Source: Arsukibacterium tuosuense (GTDB lineage: Bacteria > Pseudomonadota > Gammaproteobacteria > Enterobacterales > Alteromonadaceae). Taken from it: a stretch of DNA of 64,000 nt. The stretch lies in contig NZ_OBEB01000005.1 of NCBI RefSeq assembly GCF_900215315.1, positions 305,416 through 369,415 of the forward strand. The letters run 5' to 3'. Position 1 is the first letter of the stretch. Each line of letters begins with the position of its first letter. The notes under the pieces are model-generated. The model was not told where the DNA came from, searched no databases, and saw only the letters and a list, made by a program, of their open reading frames with translations. A program made the translations under genes and the position numbers. Shown here one piece after another: positions 1 to 7,790 of this stretch.

Positions 1-165
1 CTTACCTGCTGTCTTAATTTGCCAAAAGTAACAAGTGTTCATAAACAGTGCCTGTGTAGTGCAGCTCCTGACATATTTAATGACAACATGCCGGCGCAGT
101 CATATTCGATTTTCACTTTAGTTTAGAGTATTGTTAACCGCAGCTTTACTAAATACAACCCGATT

Positions 166-945
166 ATGAATTCAGTTTCAAAGATAGTTTTTAACAGTTT
201 GCTGGTGTCCTGCCTTAGTATGCTTGGCGGCTGCCAGCCTGATACCAGGTCAAGCAGTGCAAGCCAACTTGCGGTGCAGCTTAGCGGGTATCAGCAGCCA
301 GCCAGTTGTCAGCAATTTATCACTGTTGCTGAGCAGCATTGGCAGCTGCAGCACCTGCGATTTTATTTAAGCGATTTCAGCCTGAACCAACAACCGCTGG
401 CACTGACAACCAACCAATGGCAGCAACCGCGGCTGGCCTTACTCGGCACTGATTGTCAGGGCAACAGCAACTGGCAATTACACTTTGCCAAACCGATACC
501 TGAAGGCCAGTTAAGCTTTACGCTTGGCTTACCCTTTACTGTTAATCATCAGAACCCGCTTACGGCCAACGCCCCGCTTAATCATAGTGAGCTGTTCTGG
601 AGCTGGCAGCTTGGTTACAAGTTCCTGCGTCTTGATTTGCAAGGCCCTGAACATGGCTGGGCATTTCATCTGGGCTCTACCGGTTGTCAGTCATCCAGTG
701 TACTTCGGCCGCCCACCCAACCATGCCGGGCGGCAAATACGGTTAAGGTAACGCTGGATTACCAGCGCGGCCAGCGCCTGCAGTTGGAACTGGCAATGTT
801 ACTGGATAAAGTTGCGCTGTTAGCTGACAACAGCTGCATGTCTGACGGCCAGCAAGCCAGTTGTCAGATGCTATTTGGTAATTTAGCTCAGCCAAATTTG
901 TGGCGTATGGTTAGCCCTGATGAACACACTCCCAATGCACACTAA
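166..945 (+). CDS. MbnP-like four-Cys metal-binding lipoprotein
   Basis: 259 residues. The N-terminus is a lipoprotein signal with a lipobox (SMLGGC, Cys23), so it is probably membrane-anchored outside the cytoplasm. The mature part has several spaced Cys (PASCQQ, GTDCQG, STGCQS, QPCRAA and a final pair NSCMS/ASCQM) and conserved Trp, the pattern of the 'metallo-mystery pair four-Cys' family whose characterised member is MbnP of methanotrophs, a periplasmic copper binder. The next gene overlaps by 26 bp and encodes the partner di-heme enzyme, the usual arrangement for this family. In characterised pairs the di-heme partner oxidises a Trp of MbnP to kynurenine; that this happens here is inference. 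No methanobactin genes or TonB receptor lie nearby. Confidence 0.85.
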   Translation: MNSVSKIVFNSLLVSCLSMLGGCQPDTRSSSASQLAVQLSGYQQPASCQQFITVAEQHWQLQHLRFYLSDFSLNQQPLALTTNQWQQPRLALLGTDCQGNSNWQLHFAKPIPEGQLSFTLGLPFTVNHQNPLTANAPLNHSELFWSWQLGYKFLRLDLQGPEHGWAFHLGSTGCQSSSVLRPPTQPCRAANTVKVTLDYQRGQRLQLELAMLLDKVALLADNSCMSDGQQASCQMLFGNLAQPNLWRMVSPDEHTPNAH

Positions 946-2101
946 TATGCCTTGCCGGGTCGTGATGGCCATAAGTATTTTGCTCGGTATCGTTATACTT
1001 GGCAGCTGCAGTAAACCCGCTGAGCCTGCCGGTCAATGGCAATGGCCGTTGCCGCCCGATATGCCGCTGCCACAGGTGCCCACTGAAAACCCGATGACGG
1101 CAACCAAAGTAGAATTAGGGCGTTATTTATTCTATGACACTCAGTTATCAGTTAACGGCAAGCAAAGTTGTGCCAGTTGTCATCAGCAACAATTTGCTTT
1201 TGCTGAGCCCCGGACACAGTCGGTCGGCAGCACCGGCCAGCAGCATCGGCGCAATGCTCTGGCGTTGGTGAATGTCGCTTATAACAATACCCTGACCTGG
1301 GCCCACGATGGCCTGACTGATATTGAACAACAGCTTCTGATCCCCATGTTCAGTGATAACCCGGTTGAACTTGGCATCAGCGGTAAAGAAGCCGAGGTAT
1401 TGCAACGTTTAACGCGGGCGCCTTATCCACAATTGTTTCAGCAGGCTTTTGGCGAGACGAAACCCGACATGCAGCACGTCGTGCTGGCGCTGGCCAGCTT
1501 TGTCAGAAGTTTACTGTCGTTTCAGTCTGACTTTGACCGCTATGCCTACTATAACGATGATGCTGCGCTCAACCCGCTGCAAATCGAAGGAATGAATTTA
1601 TTTTTTTCTGAACGGCTGGAGTGCCATCACTGCCATGGTGGTTTTAATTTCACTCAGGCTACCAGCCACAGTAAGCAACCTCTGGATTTACGGCCCTTTC
1701 ACAATACCGGCCTGTACTTTACCCAGTCCGACGATGACCACACAGCGGGCTACCCGCAACATGACCGTGGCCTGGCAGAGATAACCATGAACCCGGCAGA
1801 CGATGGTCGCTTTCGGGCGCCTACTTTACGTAATATCGCGCTGACCGCACCTTACATGCATGATGGCAGCCTGGCTACGCTGGAGCAGGTAATCGATTTC
1901 TATGCTGCCGGTGGCCGGCAGATCACTGACGGCCATGATGCGGGTGATGGCAGACACCATCCCGCCAAAAGTCAGTTTGTCACTGGCTTTGCACTTACCA
2001 TCAGCGAACGCGCCGCCGTACTGGCATTTTTGCACAGTCTGACTGACTCGCAGTTCATTGCCAATCGGGATCACAGTAACCCCTGGCCGACTTCTCCATA
2101 A
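920..2101 (+). CDS. MbnH-like di-heme cytochrome c peroxidase family lipoprotein
   Basis: 393 residues, a member of the bacterial di-heme cytochrome c peroxidase/MauG superfamily. Two c-type heme motifs are visible: CASCH at residues 84-88 and CHHCH at 235-239. A lipobox (ILGSC, Cys30) follows a hydrophobic stretch. The ATG at 920 lies inside the upstream gene; Met at 947, just after the upstream stop, is an alternative that still keeps the whole signal peptide. The 26-bp overlap with the MbnP-like gene points to translational coupling. By family knowledge it should modify its MbnP partner by high-valent heme chemistry rather than simply remove peroxide; the substrate here is inferred from the pairing. 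It is followed by a rho-independent terminator. Confidence 0.88.
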   Translation: MNTLPMHTNMPCRVVMAISILLGIVILGSCSKPAEPAGQWQWPLPPDMPLPQVPTENPMTATKVELGRYLFYDTQLSVNGKQSCASCHQQQFAFAEPRTQSVGSTGQQHRRNALALVNVAYNNTLTWAHDGLTDIEQQLLIPMFSDNPVELGISGKEAEVLQRLTRAPYPQLFQQAFGETKPDMQHVVLALASFVRSLLSFQSDFDRYAYYNDDAALNPLQIEGMNLFFSERLECHHCHGGFNFTQATSHSKQPLDLRPFHNTGLYFTQSDDDHTAGYPQHDRGLAEITMNPADDGRFRAPTLRNIALTAPYMHDGSLATLEQVIDFYAAGGRQITDGHDAGDGRHHPAKSQFVTGFALTISERAAVLAFLHSLTDSQFIANRDHSNPWPTSP

Positions 2102-2190
2102 ATACCTTATTCTCTTTTGGTGACAGCTGTGCTATCTGCCGCCAGAAGTGCCAGCGCCGGGGCCTTATATTGATCAGCAATTTGTAACCA

Positions 2191-2220
2191 AAAAAAACGG
2201 CCTGTTATCAGGCCGTTTTG
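2191..2220. terminator. Bidirectional rho-independent terminator
   Basis: A 7-bp GC-rich stem (CGGCCTG / CAGGCCG, loop TTAT) has an A-run on one side and TTTT on the other. It sits between the converging MbnH-like gene and the BON gene, so it can serve both. Confidence 0.85.
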
Positions 2221-2266
2221 TTAAATGTGATGTATTCAGAATGCTCTTTGCATTCCCGGTATCAGC

Positions 2267-2833
2267 TTAGTAGTTTTTCTTCGCTACAGTCAGTTGATTG
2301 TCAACGCGTTTTACATCATTGGTCTTTTTGGCGATAGCTTCTGCCAAATCTTTCTCAGCATCTGAATCAACTTCGCCTTTAAGCATTACCACACCGTTTT
2401 CGACTTCAACATCAATACCGGTACCACTGGTTTCAGACTCAAACAATAAGCGGGTTTTAACAACCGTCGCTACTTTTGCATCGGTTAAACCACTACCGTC
2501 ATCGTCGTGGTCTTTCTTATTCCGCATATGCTTTTCATTTGATACCGTTAGCTTATTGTCGACAGATGAAACACCATCCAGATTTTCAACCAATTCGGCA
2601 GCAAGCGCTTTATCAACTTCTCTGTCCACCTTACCGGTTAATGTTACTTTACCGTTTTTAACATCAGTGTTGATGTCAAAAGAATTAAGGTTGCCGTTTA
2701 ACAATAAAGTTGTTTCAGCTTTACCATCTATCCATGCGTCTTTGGCACCATCTTTCCAATCATTAGCGTTTGCTGCAACTGACGTACCTGCCAGCGCTAC
2801 GGTCATCATTACTGCTAAAGTAGTACGTTTCAT
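2267..2833 (-). CDS. Periplasmic BON-domain protein (OsmY-like)
   Basis: 188 residues. A Sec signal peptide (MKRTTLAVMMTVALAGTSVAANA) is followed by two BON domains at roughly residues 39-103 and 120-185, each with the GKVTLTG / GVVMLKG core and ending in VDNKLTV / VDNQLTV. BON proteins such as OsmY act in the periplasm at the envelope during osmotic or other stress. An Asp/Lys/His-rich linker separates the domains. The ribosome site is strong (AAAGGAG, 8 nt before ATG). A sigma-54-type promoter lies about 35-50 bp upstream of the start, and the adjacent gene cluster contains a sigma-54 activator, so control by that activator is inferred. Confidence 0.85.
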   Translation of the reverse strand: MKRTTLAVMMTVALAGTSVAANANDWKDGAKDAWIDGKAETTLLLNGNLNSFDINTDVKNGKVTLTGKVDREVDKALAAELVENLDGVSSVDNKLTVSNEKHMRNKKDHDDDGSGLTDAKVATVVKTRLLFESETSGTGIDVEVENGVVMLKGEVDSDAEKDLAEAIAKKTNDVKRVDNQLTVAKKNY

Positions 2834-2867
2834 ATATTCACTCCTTTGTTGTGAGACATAAATACCA

Positions 2868-2885
2868 TTGCCAGTTTAATGCCAA
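2868..2885 (-). promoter_or_regulatory. Candidate sigma-54 promoter of the BON gene
   Basis: On the minus strand: TTGGCAT, then GC of TGGCAA, with exactly 10 nt between the GG and GC dinucleotides. The -24 box is good and the -12 box imperfect. The predicted transcript start is about 25 nt before the ATG. It is weaker than the two other sigma-54 sites in the cluster, but has the same spacing and the same upstream inverted repeat. Confidence 0.6.
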
Positions 2886-2976
2886 CTTCCAGGAAACCTC
2901 TAAGTTATTGTTTTATCAAAATACGTAACTTTCTCATTCATTTAGTGTTAATTTTTTGATTGTATTTTTAACCAGC

Positions 2977-2986
2977 TTACCGGTAA
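2977..2986. promoter_or_regulatory. Candidate activator site TTACCGGTAA
   Basis: A perfect 10-bp palindrome about 99 bp upstream of the -24 GG of the BON promoter. Related TTACC..GTAA repeats occur at the same distance upstream of the two other sigma-54 promoters nearby (5418-5431, 7791-7807). Assignment to the activator encoded at 3640-4986 is inference. Confidence 0.45.
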
Positions 2987-2991
2987 ATATT

Positions 2992-3447
2992 TCATATTTT
3001 ACTGTTTAACAGCAACGGGCAAAGTTGATCAGTCACAATTTGCAGACCCGCCGTTAAGTTCGCCAGTGCTTTGGCATTGCCAGCCTGAGTCAGACCGCGG
3101 TTCAACCGCTTAAAAGTATCTAGTTGCCAGCGAAGTTGTTGTGGCAATTCCGCCAGCCAGCTTTGCTTTTCATTACCAGGCTCAGCAGAATAGCTGCGGT
3201 ACCATTGGCAGATTGCATTGACATTCTGGTCAGTAGTAACTTTAACATTGTCAGCAGCAGTAAATGTTGCTGCCTGCTGATGCAATAATTCCAACTCAAT
3301 AAAATAACGACGAATGTTCGTGTCGCTTACTAAAGGCGCCGTGCGTTGATAGAACAACCGGGCCTGTTCACTTACTGCCAGCACCAAGCTCAAAATGGCC
3401 TGATCACCTGTACTGTGCTTTACTGTTTTTGGGTCATATGCCAGCAC
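2992..3447 (-). CDS. Conserved helical protein of unknown function
   Basis: 151 residues starting with GTG; AGGAGG lies 7 nt upstream and fixes the start. No signal peptide or membrane segment is seen. The sequence looks mostly alpha-helical with heptad-like Leu/Gln spacing, and its length and style resemble small ferritin-like four-helix proteins found near envelope stress genes; I see no clear metal-binding E..ExxH set, so the fold is only a guess. It lies upstream of the BON gene in the same direction, 158 bp apart, and is divergent from the sigma-54 activator. No sigma-54 promoter was found before it. Confidence 0.6.
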   Translation of the reverse strand: MLAYDPKTVKHSTGDQAILSLVLAVSEQARLFYQRTAPLVSDTNIRRYFIELELLHQQAATFTAADNVKVTTDQNVNAICQWYRSYSAEPGNEKQSWLAELPQQLRWQLDTFKRLNRGLTQAGNAKALANLTAGLQIVTDQLCPLLLNSKI

Positions 3448-3562
3448 AATTCCGCCTCCTTAAACATCAATTCCCATTAGTTCATATTCAATTCATATAC
3501 CAAGTTTAAACTTATGATTTCAAATGATATTATTACACTGCATTTCACTTCAAAGTATATTT

Positions 3563-3577
3563 CAGTAAATTTTACTG
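3563..3577. promoter_or_regulatory. 15-bp inverted repeat upstream of the sigma-54 activator
   Basis: CAGTAAA-T-TTTACTG, a perfect 7-bp inverted repeat in the divergent spacer. The CAGTAAA half also occurs in the repeat at 7791-7807. It could be an operator for autoregulation, but the half-sites face the opposite way from the TTACC..GGTAA sites. Confidence 0.3.
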
Positions 3578-3611
3578 ATGGCCATTGTTAATTTTACATT
3601 GCTGGATTAGA

Positions 3612-3626
3612 GTAGTGCACCACTAC
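3612..3626 (+). promoter_or_regulatory. Hairpin just before the activator ribosome site
   Basis: GTAGTG-CAC-CACTAC, a 6-bp stem with a 3-nt loop that ends directly before the AGGGAG ribosome site of the gene starting at 3640. It could be a leader hairpin or a protein site; the role is unknown. Confidence 0.3.
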
Positions 3627-3639
3627 AGGGAGTGACGCC

Positions 3640-4986
3640 ATGAGCAAACCCAGGTTATTTATTCATCTGCGTGACCCGGAACTCGCTGAAAAGTTATTGC
3701 AATCACCGGCAGTAAGACAGTTTGTTATTATTAAAAGCAGCGATAGTTCAGCCTGGTCTGAGCAACTTCAGCAACAAGAATGCGATCTGGCTGTTATAGA
3801 GTCTGACGAATGCGACAATGATGATTATCAGCGTCTGCTGGTAAGTAAAATTTTAACCGAAATTGATTTTATTTTTATCAGTAGCGGCACGCCAAATGAA
3901 CTGCTTGATACCTTAATGCGACGCGGGGCTGGCTACCATTTCCGGGCGCCACTCGATTTCGGCTCAGTTATTGACACCCTGCAGGATTTCTATCAGCAAC
4001 TCAGCACTGAACGCAAACAGGTTAAAGCCACGTCCAGTGAACTTGATCAATTTGGCATGCTGGTCGGGTCTTCTAAACCGATGCTGAAACTGTACCGAAC
4101 CATCCGAAAAGTTGCGATTACTGAAGCTAACGTGTTGATTGTCGGTGAAAGTGGTGCCGGCAAAGAACTGGTTGCCAACACGCTGCACCTGGCCAGTTTA
4201 CGGGCCGATAAACCTTTTGTTGCTATTAACTGTGGTGCACTCAGCCCCGAGCTGATTGACAGTGAGTTGTTTGGTCATATTAAAGGGGCATTTACCGGTG
4301 CCCATCGTGATCATCAGGGTGTATTTGCCCAGGCAGAAGGCGGCACCCTGTTTCTGGACGAAATTACTGAAATGCCAATTGAGCAACAGGTAAAATTGTT
4401 GCGGGTGCTGGAAAATGGTGAATACCGGCCGGTTGGCAGTGATAAAACCTTTACCGCCAACGTACGGATAGCCGCCGCAACTAACCGTGATCCGATGCAC
4501 GCTATCGCCGAAGACATGCTGCGGGAAGATCTCTATTTCCGGTTGGCTCAATTCCCTGTTGCTGTGCCATCACTGCGTGATCGGGATGAAGATATTATTG
4601 GCCTTGCTCAACATTTTCTGGCTTACCGCAACGTGCAGGAACAACAAAGCAAACAGTTTTCAGCAGAAGCGCAAACCCTGATTGCCACTCATAGCTGGCC
4701 TGGCAATGTCAGGGAATTAAAACATGCGGTTGAACGGGCCTATATTCTGGCTGACAACACTATTGAACCAGAACATTTATTGCTGGATGAACCACATATT
4801 GATGCCAATGATGACTCGGTAGCAGATGCTATCCCAACCGGGGTGCGCTTAGATGAACTAGAAAAAGCAGCAATATTACGCACTCTGGCCAAAAATGGCG
4901 GCAATAAAACCGACACTGCTCAGCAACTGGGCGTTAGCGTGAAAACCTTGTATAACAAACTGGAAAAATACCAGCTCGAGCGGTGA
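3640..4986 (+). CDS. Sigma-54-dependent activator with a pseudo-receiver domain
   Basis: 448 residues, NtrC-like layout. Residues 1-125 form a receiver-like domain, about 140-380 the AAA+ domain, and the C-terminus a Fis-type helix-turn-helix (GNKTDTAQQLGVSVKTLYNK). Visible AAA+ motifs: Walker A GESGAGKE (169-176), sigma-54 contact loop GAFTGA (216-221) and Walker B GGTLFLDE (234-241). In the receiver-like domain the position after beta-3 that normally holds the phospho-Asp is Glu54 (DLAVIE), and the usual Lys-Pro of beta-5 reads RAP. Standard phosphorylation is therefore unlikely; it may be constitutive or controlled by a ligand or partner. No histidine kinase is adjacent. Neighbouring sigma-54 promoters suggest it governs the surrounding envelope genes. 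Confidence 0.88.
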   Translation: MSKPRLFIHLRDPELAEKLLQSPAVRQFVIIKSSDSSAWSEQLQQQECDLAVIESDECDNDDYQRLLVSKILTEIDFIFISSGTPNELLDTLMRRGAGYHFRAPLDFGSVIDTLQDFYQQLSTERKQVKATSSELDQFGMLVGSSKPMLKLYRTIRKVAITEANVLIVGESGAGKELVANTLHLASLRADKPFVAINCGALSPELIDSELFGHIKGAFTGAHRDHQGVFAQAEGGTLFLDEITEMPIEQQVKLLRVLENGEYRPVGSDKTFTANVRIAAATNRDPMHAIAEDMLREDLYFRLAQFPVAVPSLRDRDEDIIGLAQHFLAYRNVQEQQSKQFSAEAQTLIATHSWPGNVRELKHAVERAYILADNTIEPEHLLLDEPHIDANDDSVADAIPTGVRLDELEKAAILRTLAKNGGNKTDTAQQLGVSVKTLYNKLEKYQLER

Positions 4987-5030
4987 TATTGCGGTTCAGA
5001 CTTCACTAGTCGTAATAAAAAAACAAAAAA

Positions 5031-5059
5031 GCCACTGCAGTACTGCAGTGGCTTTTTTT
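5031..5059. terminator. Rho-independent terminator (converging genes)
   Basis: A perfect 22-bp palindrome (5031-5052, GCCACTGCAG core) followed by T7 on the plus strand and preceded by an A-run. It lies between the sigma-54 activator and the DUF1328 gene and can serve both. Confidence 0.9.
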
Positions 5060-5074
5060 CTGTTAGAGCTAGTA

Positions 5075-5251
5075 CTACATCTTAGGCGTTCGGCCTCTTA
5101 ATGCACCTGCCAATAGTGATATAACCAGCAACACAATAAAAATAAAGAAAATAATTTTAGCAATACCTGCTGCAGCCCCGGCGACACCGCCAAAACCCAG
5201 TACGCCTGCAATTAACGCGATAACTAAAAAGGTTAATGCCCATCCTAACAT
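5075..5251 (-). CDS. DUF1328 small membrane protein
   Basis: 58 residues, beginning [20 protein letters not shown] and ending GRTPKM, a clear match in pattern to the DUF1328/YtjA family of short two-helix inner-membrane proteins. The first helix carries a Gly/Ala-rich stretch ([14 protein letters not shown]) and the second is Ile/Phe/Leu-rich. The ribosome site AAGGAG is 6 nt before the ATG. Members are often induced by stress; the exact function is unknown. A near-consensus sigma-54 promoter lies 55-70 bp upstream, making this the clearest single-gene target of the neighbouring activator. Confidence 0.9.
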   Translation of the reverse strand: MLGWALTFLVIALIAGVLGFGGVAGAAAGIAKIIFFIFIVLLVISLLAGALRGRTPKM

Positions 5252-5304
5252 CTTTGCTCCTTAGTGCATGATTCGCACTTTGCCTGAAATATTCCCTTTA
5301 CTTA

Positions 5305-5322
5305 ATGCGAATGGCGTGCCAA
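5305..5322 (-). promoter_or_regulatory. Sigma-54 promoter of the DUF1328 gene
   Basis: On the minus strand: TTGGCACG-CCAT-TCGCAT, near-consensus -24/-12 boxes with 10 nt between GG and GC. The predicted transcript start is about 45 nt before the ATG. Confidence 0.8.
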
Positions 5323-5417
5323 CAACGCATAAAAAAACAAGTCATTGATTTTAAAGATTTATAGCGATTACAAATGAGCAAGAGCGAAAGGTATTATGAA
5401 AAGTTAGAAATAATTAC

Positions 5418-5431
5418 TTACCGTCAGGTAA
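5418..5431. promoter_or_regulatory. Candidate activator site TTACC-GTCA-GGTAA
   Basis: A perfect 5-bp inverted repeat with a 4-bp spacer, centred about 105 bp upstream of the -24 GG of the DUF1328 promoter. Read on the minus strand it shares AGTTACCTGA with the site upstream of the yqjD-like gene. Confidence 0.5.
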
Positions 5432-5445
5432 CTTTTTCCTGACAA

Positions 5446-6537
5446 TTATTTATTATGCTGCGCTTCACTGTCTGCGCTGAGTAATATTCTCCAGTAAGGT
5501 AATAATTCAAAATGCGAGGCAATAATTTTCAGACATACCAGCAAAGGAATCGCGATTAGCACCCCCACGGCTCCCCAAATCCAGCCCCAGACAAACATCC
5601 AGATAACTACCAACAGCGGGTTCATATTAAAACGCTTACCTAACGCCATCGGCGTCACCAGCTGCGACTCTATAACGTTTAATATCAAAAAGGCTGTGGG
5701 AACTAACAACGCCTGGCCGGGACTTTGAAACTCGACAAAACCCACTGCAGTCAGTAATACGGTTAGTATAAAAGGCCCGAGATAAGGGGCAAAATTTAAC
5801 ACCGTAGCTAACACCCCCCATAACAGCGGATCGGCCACACCTAACATACTCAGCACAGCAAATGTTGCGACGCCCAGCATGGTGTTAATCACTGCAATTA
5901 CCAGCACATAGCGGCTAATATCGTGCTCTATAGTCTGATACATTTTCACCAGGTTTTTCTTTTCATGCAATGTTGATGCGCCACGAACAATATTTCGCAG
6001 CAACGTGCCGCCAAATACCAGAAATAAGTAGGTGAGAATGATTACTGTCGCCAGTTGAAACAGCATCATAGCTGTCGTTTGTGCCAGCATCGATATCAAA
6101 GGCAGGAAGCCAGAGCCTAATGCTGAGTCGAACGGACTTTTGTCATCTTCATTGTCTGGTAACATTGAAGATTTCAACGAGTCAAGTGAACCCGCCATAT
6201 CATCTACCTGCAGTGCAAGTTTACTACTTAACAGTGGCAACCTTTCCAACCAGGCCGATGCCGGACTGTAGAGCAGACTGATACCATAGCCGACACCCAT
6301 TACGATCAGAGTAAGGATTAATAATGAAGCCAAAGGCTTAGGAAATTTCAAACGAGCTAAAAATCTGACGGCAGGGCTGGCAAACAGCGCGATAAAGGCT
6401 GCCAGAATAATAGGCAGCAATAAACTGCGGCAAAAGTAAAATGTATAGATAACAGCCAGCACTGCCAGTATCTTTAACGCCAGTTCCGCATTTAAACGAC
6501 TTGGCCTGGCAGGTAACGGCGCCTCATTCAATGGCAA
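5446..6537 (-). CDS. AI-2E family transporter (PerM/TqsA-like membrane protein)
   Basis: 363 residues with about seven or eight hydrophobic segments and the family's C-terminal half (LGVADPLLWGVLATVLNFAPYLGPFI, then NVIESQLVTPMALGKRFNMNPL and WGAVGVLIAIPLL). Members include TqsA (autoinducer-2 export) and Na+/H+ antiporter-like proteins; substrate cannot be told from sequence. It starts 18 bp after the yqjK-like gene and is most likely the last gene of the yqjD-E-K operon, which would put it under the sigma-54 promoter at 7680-7697. Confidence 0.85.
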   Translation of the reverse strand: MPLNEAPLPARPSRLNAELALKILAVLAVIYTFYFCRSLLLPIILAAFIALFASPAVRFLARLKFPKPLASLLILTLIVMGVGYGISLLYSPASAWLERLPLLSSKLALQVDDMAGSLDSLKSSMLPDNEDDKSPFDSALGSGFLPLISMLAQTTAMMLFQLATVIILTYLFLVFGGTLLRNIVRGASTLHEKKNLVKMYQTIEHDISRYVLVIAVINTMLGVATFAVLSMLGVADPLLWGVLATVLNFAPYLGPFILTVLLTAVGFVEFQSPGQALLVPTAFLILNVIESQLVTPMALGKRFNMNPLLVVIWMFVWGWIWGAVGVLIAIPLLVCLKIIASHFELLPYWRILLSADSEAQHNK

Positions 6538-6555
6538 AGCTCCAGAGAAACCACC

Positions 6556-6807
6556 CTATACTAAACGTCGCAGCCACTGAAGCGCTCCAAGACCACGCAT
6601 CGTTTTAACAACTGCGTTATGCCGCAGTTGCATCAGCATACCGGCACTAAAGCTCAGAGTCAGGCCCGGAGCCGACCCTAAAAACTGCTTACAACGCTGA
6701 CCCGACAAAAATAAGAACGCATGTCGTAATTGCTGGTGATGCTGAAACTGTTCCGTGCAATGCTGGAGTTTCAATTTATCTTTTTTAATCAGCAGATCGA
6801 TTAGCAC
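6556..6807 (-). CDS. YqjK-like small protein
   Basis: 83 residues if begun at the GTG at 6807, which has AGGAGG 6 nt upstream; a longer reading from ATG 6879 lacks a ribosome site and would overlap the previous gene much further. The chosen start overlaps the yqjE-like gene by 23 bp. The N-terminal part is Lys/Gln/His-rich and helical, the C-terminal part weakly hydrophobic. Position and size match the third gene of the Escherichia coli yqjDEK cluster; sequence similarity to YqjK is not obvious, so the name rests on context. Confidence 0.6.
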   Translation of the reverse strand: MLIDLLIKKDKLKLQHCTEQFQHHQQLRHAFLFLSGQRCKQFLGSAPGLTLSFSAGMLMQLRHNAVVKTMRGLGALQWLRRLV

Positions 6808-7255
6808 TATTGCCTCCTGTAGGTTCAGCAGTGAACCTAAGTATGCCTTTAACCTGTGCCATAGTATTACTGAAGCCAACCTGTTTCAGAGAATACCGCA
6901 TGTTCCGCAAACACCAATACAACATAGCTACCTGCACAACGAATAGTAGTAGTGCAGTCAACGGCACTGACGCTGTTCCCTGATACAACAGATAGCCAGC
7001 AAACACCAGTACCGAACCCCACAACATTACTACTCCTGCACCAAGGGCTACCAGCAAACCCGCCGCCAGCATTAAACTACGGCGTGATAACGCCATTTCG
7101 GCGCTGGCTGTTTGCTTGGTAATTTGCGTTTGCTGCTTGTACTGCTCGGCAGTCAGGCTGAGTAAGGCAGCTATCTCAGTTAACTGAGCCATTACTTTTT
7201 CTGGCAATGGCTCAGAGGCCGCTTGTTGCGGCTCCGTGTCCCGAGATTCAGCCAT
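6785..7255 (-). CDS. YqjE-like phage-holin-family membrane protein
   Basis: 156 residues. A Gln/Glu-rich N-terminal helix is followed by two strong membrane segments at about 58-82 (LMLAAGLLVALGAGVVMLWGS start) and 93-115, the layout of the YqjE/holin superfamily III proteins. It sits 2 bp after the yqjD-like gene. In E. coli YqjE accompanies the ribosome-binding membrane protein YqjD; a direct function is not established. Confidence 0.8.
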   Translation of the reverse strand: MAESRDTEPQQAASEPLPEKVMAQLTEIAALLSLTAEQYKQQTQITKQTASAEMALSRRSLMLAAGLLVALGAGVVMLWGSVLVFAGYLLYQGTASVPLTALLLFVVQVAMLYWCLRNMRYSLKQVGFSNTMAQVKGILRFTAEPTGGNSANRSAD

Positions 7256-7257
7256 AA

Positions 7258-7587
7258 TTAATTGCCGCGGCGTAGCAGGGCGCTAACCAACATACCTGCG
7301 GCAAAGGCAATACCAGCAGCCGCTAACGGATTCTCATGGGCAAACTGTTTGCTACGCTCGTATGAGCTTTGCATCTGCATTTTCAGCTCTTCCTGTTTCT
7401 GATCGATGGTCGCTTTTGAGCTGGCAGCGGTTTTACGTAAAGAATCTTCGGCCGTTGCCGCTTTTTCCGCCATTGCATCCACCGCGTGGTGAGCGGCTTC
7501 CGATGCTTTTTCTGTTACAGGCGAGTTAATCGCCGCATTACTGGTTGAATTGCCTGCTGTTGCAGTACGACCTTGAGTTGTAGCCAT
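7258..7587 (-). CDS. YqjD/ElaB-like DUF883 protein
   Basis: 109 residues. It has a long amphipathic Ala/Lys/Glu-rich helix, then the family's C-terminal membrane helix beginning HENPLAAAGIAFAAGMLVSA and ending in LLRRGN. E. coli YqjD and ElaB are tail-anchored inner-membrane proteins that bind ribosomes in stationary phase and are RpoS-dependent; here the promoter is of sigma-54 type instead. The start has an AGGAGG ribosome site. First gene of a likely four-gene operon (yqjD, yqjE, yqjK-like, AI-2E transporter). Confidence 0.88.
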   Translation of the reverse strand: MATTQGRTATAGNSTSNAAINSPVTEKASEAAHHAVDAMAEKAATAEDSLRKTAASSKATIDQKQEELKMQMQSSYERSKQFAHENPLAAAGIAFAAGMLVSALLRRGN

Positions 7588-7679
7588 TGTAAACCTCCTG
7601 CTTGTTTAACGAAGACACTCGCTGTACTAGAGCACTTTGCTTCAGGCACAGCTGTATCAATAATTGTTACCCAGGTATG

Positions 7680-7697
7680 CTGCAAAGCTTGTGCCAG
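7680..7697 (-). promoter_or_regulatory. Sigma-54 promoter of the yqjD-like operon
   Basis: On the minus strand: TGGCAC-AAGCT-TTGCA, an exact match to the -24/-12 consensus with 10 nt between GG and GC. The predicted transcript start is about 84 nt before the ATG. Confidence 0.85.
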
Positions 7698-7790
7698 AAC
7701 AAAAATAAAAAATTAAGCCAATATAAACATAAGCTTATAGTAAAGGCATAGTGCAGAGACTGTGAACACCAGTTCAGTATAGTGTAGAAG

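Noticed and set aside
2298..2861. 187-residue plus-strand ORF over the BON gene
   Set aside because: Ser/Thr-rich mirror frame of a well-supported signal-peptide protein; no ribosome site.
6808..6879. N-terminal extension of the YqjK-like gene to ATG 6879
   Set aside because: No ribosome site, and it would overlap the yqjE-like gene by 95 bp, while GTG 6807 has AGGAGG at good spacing.
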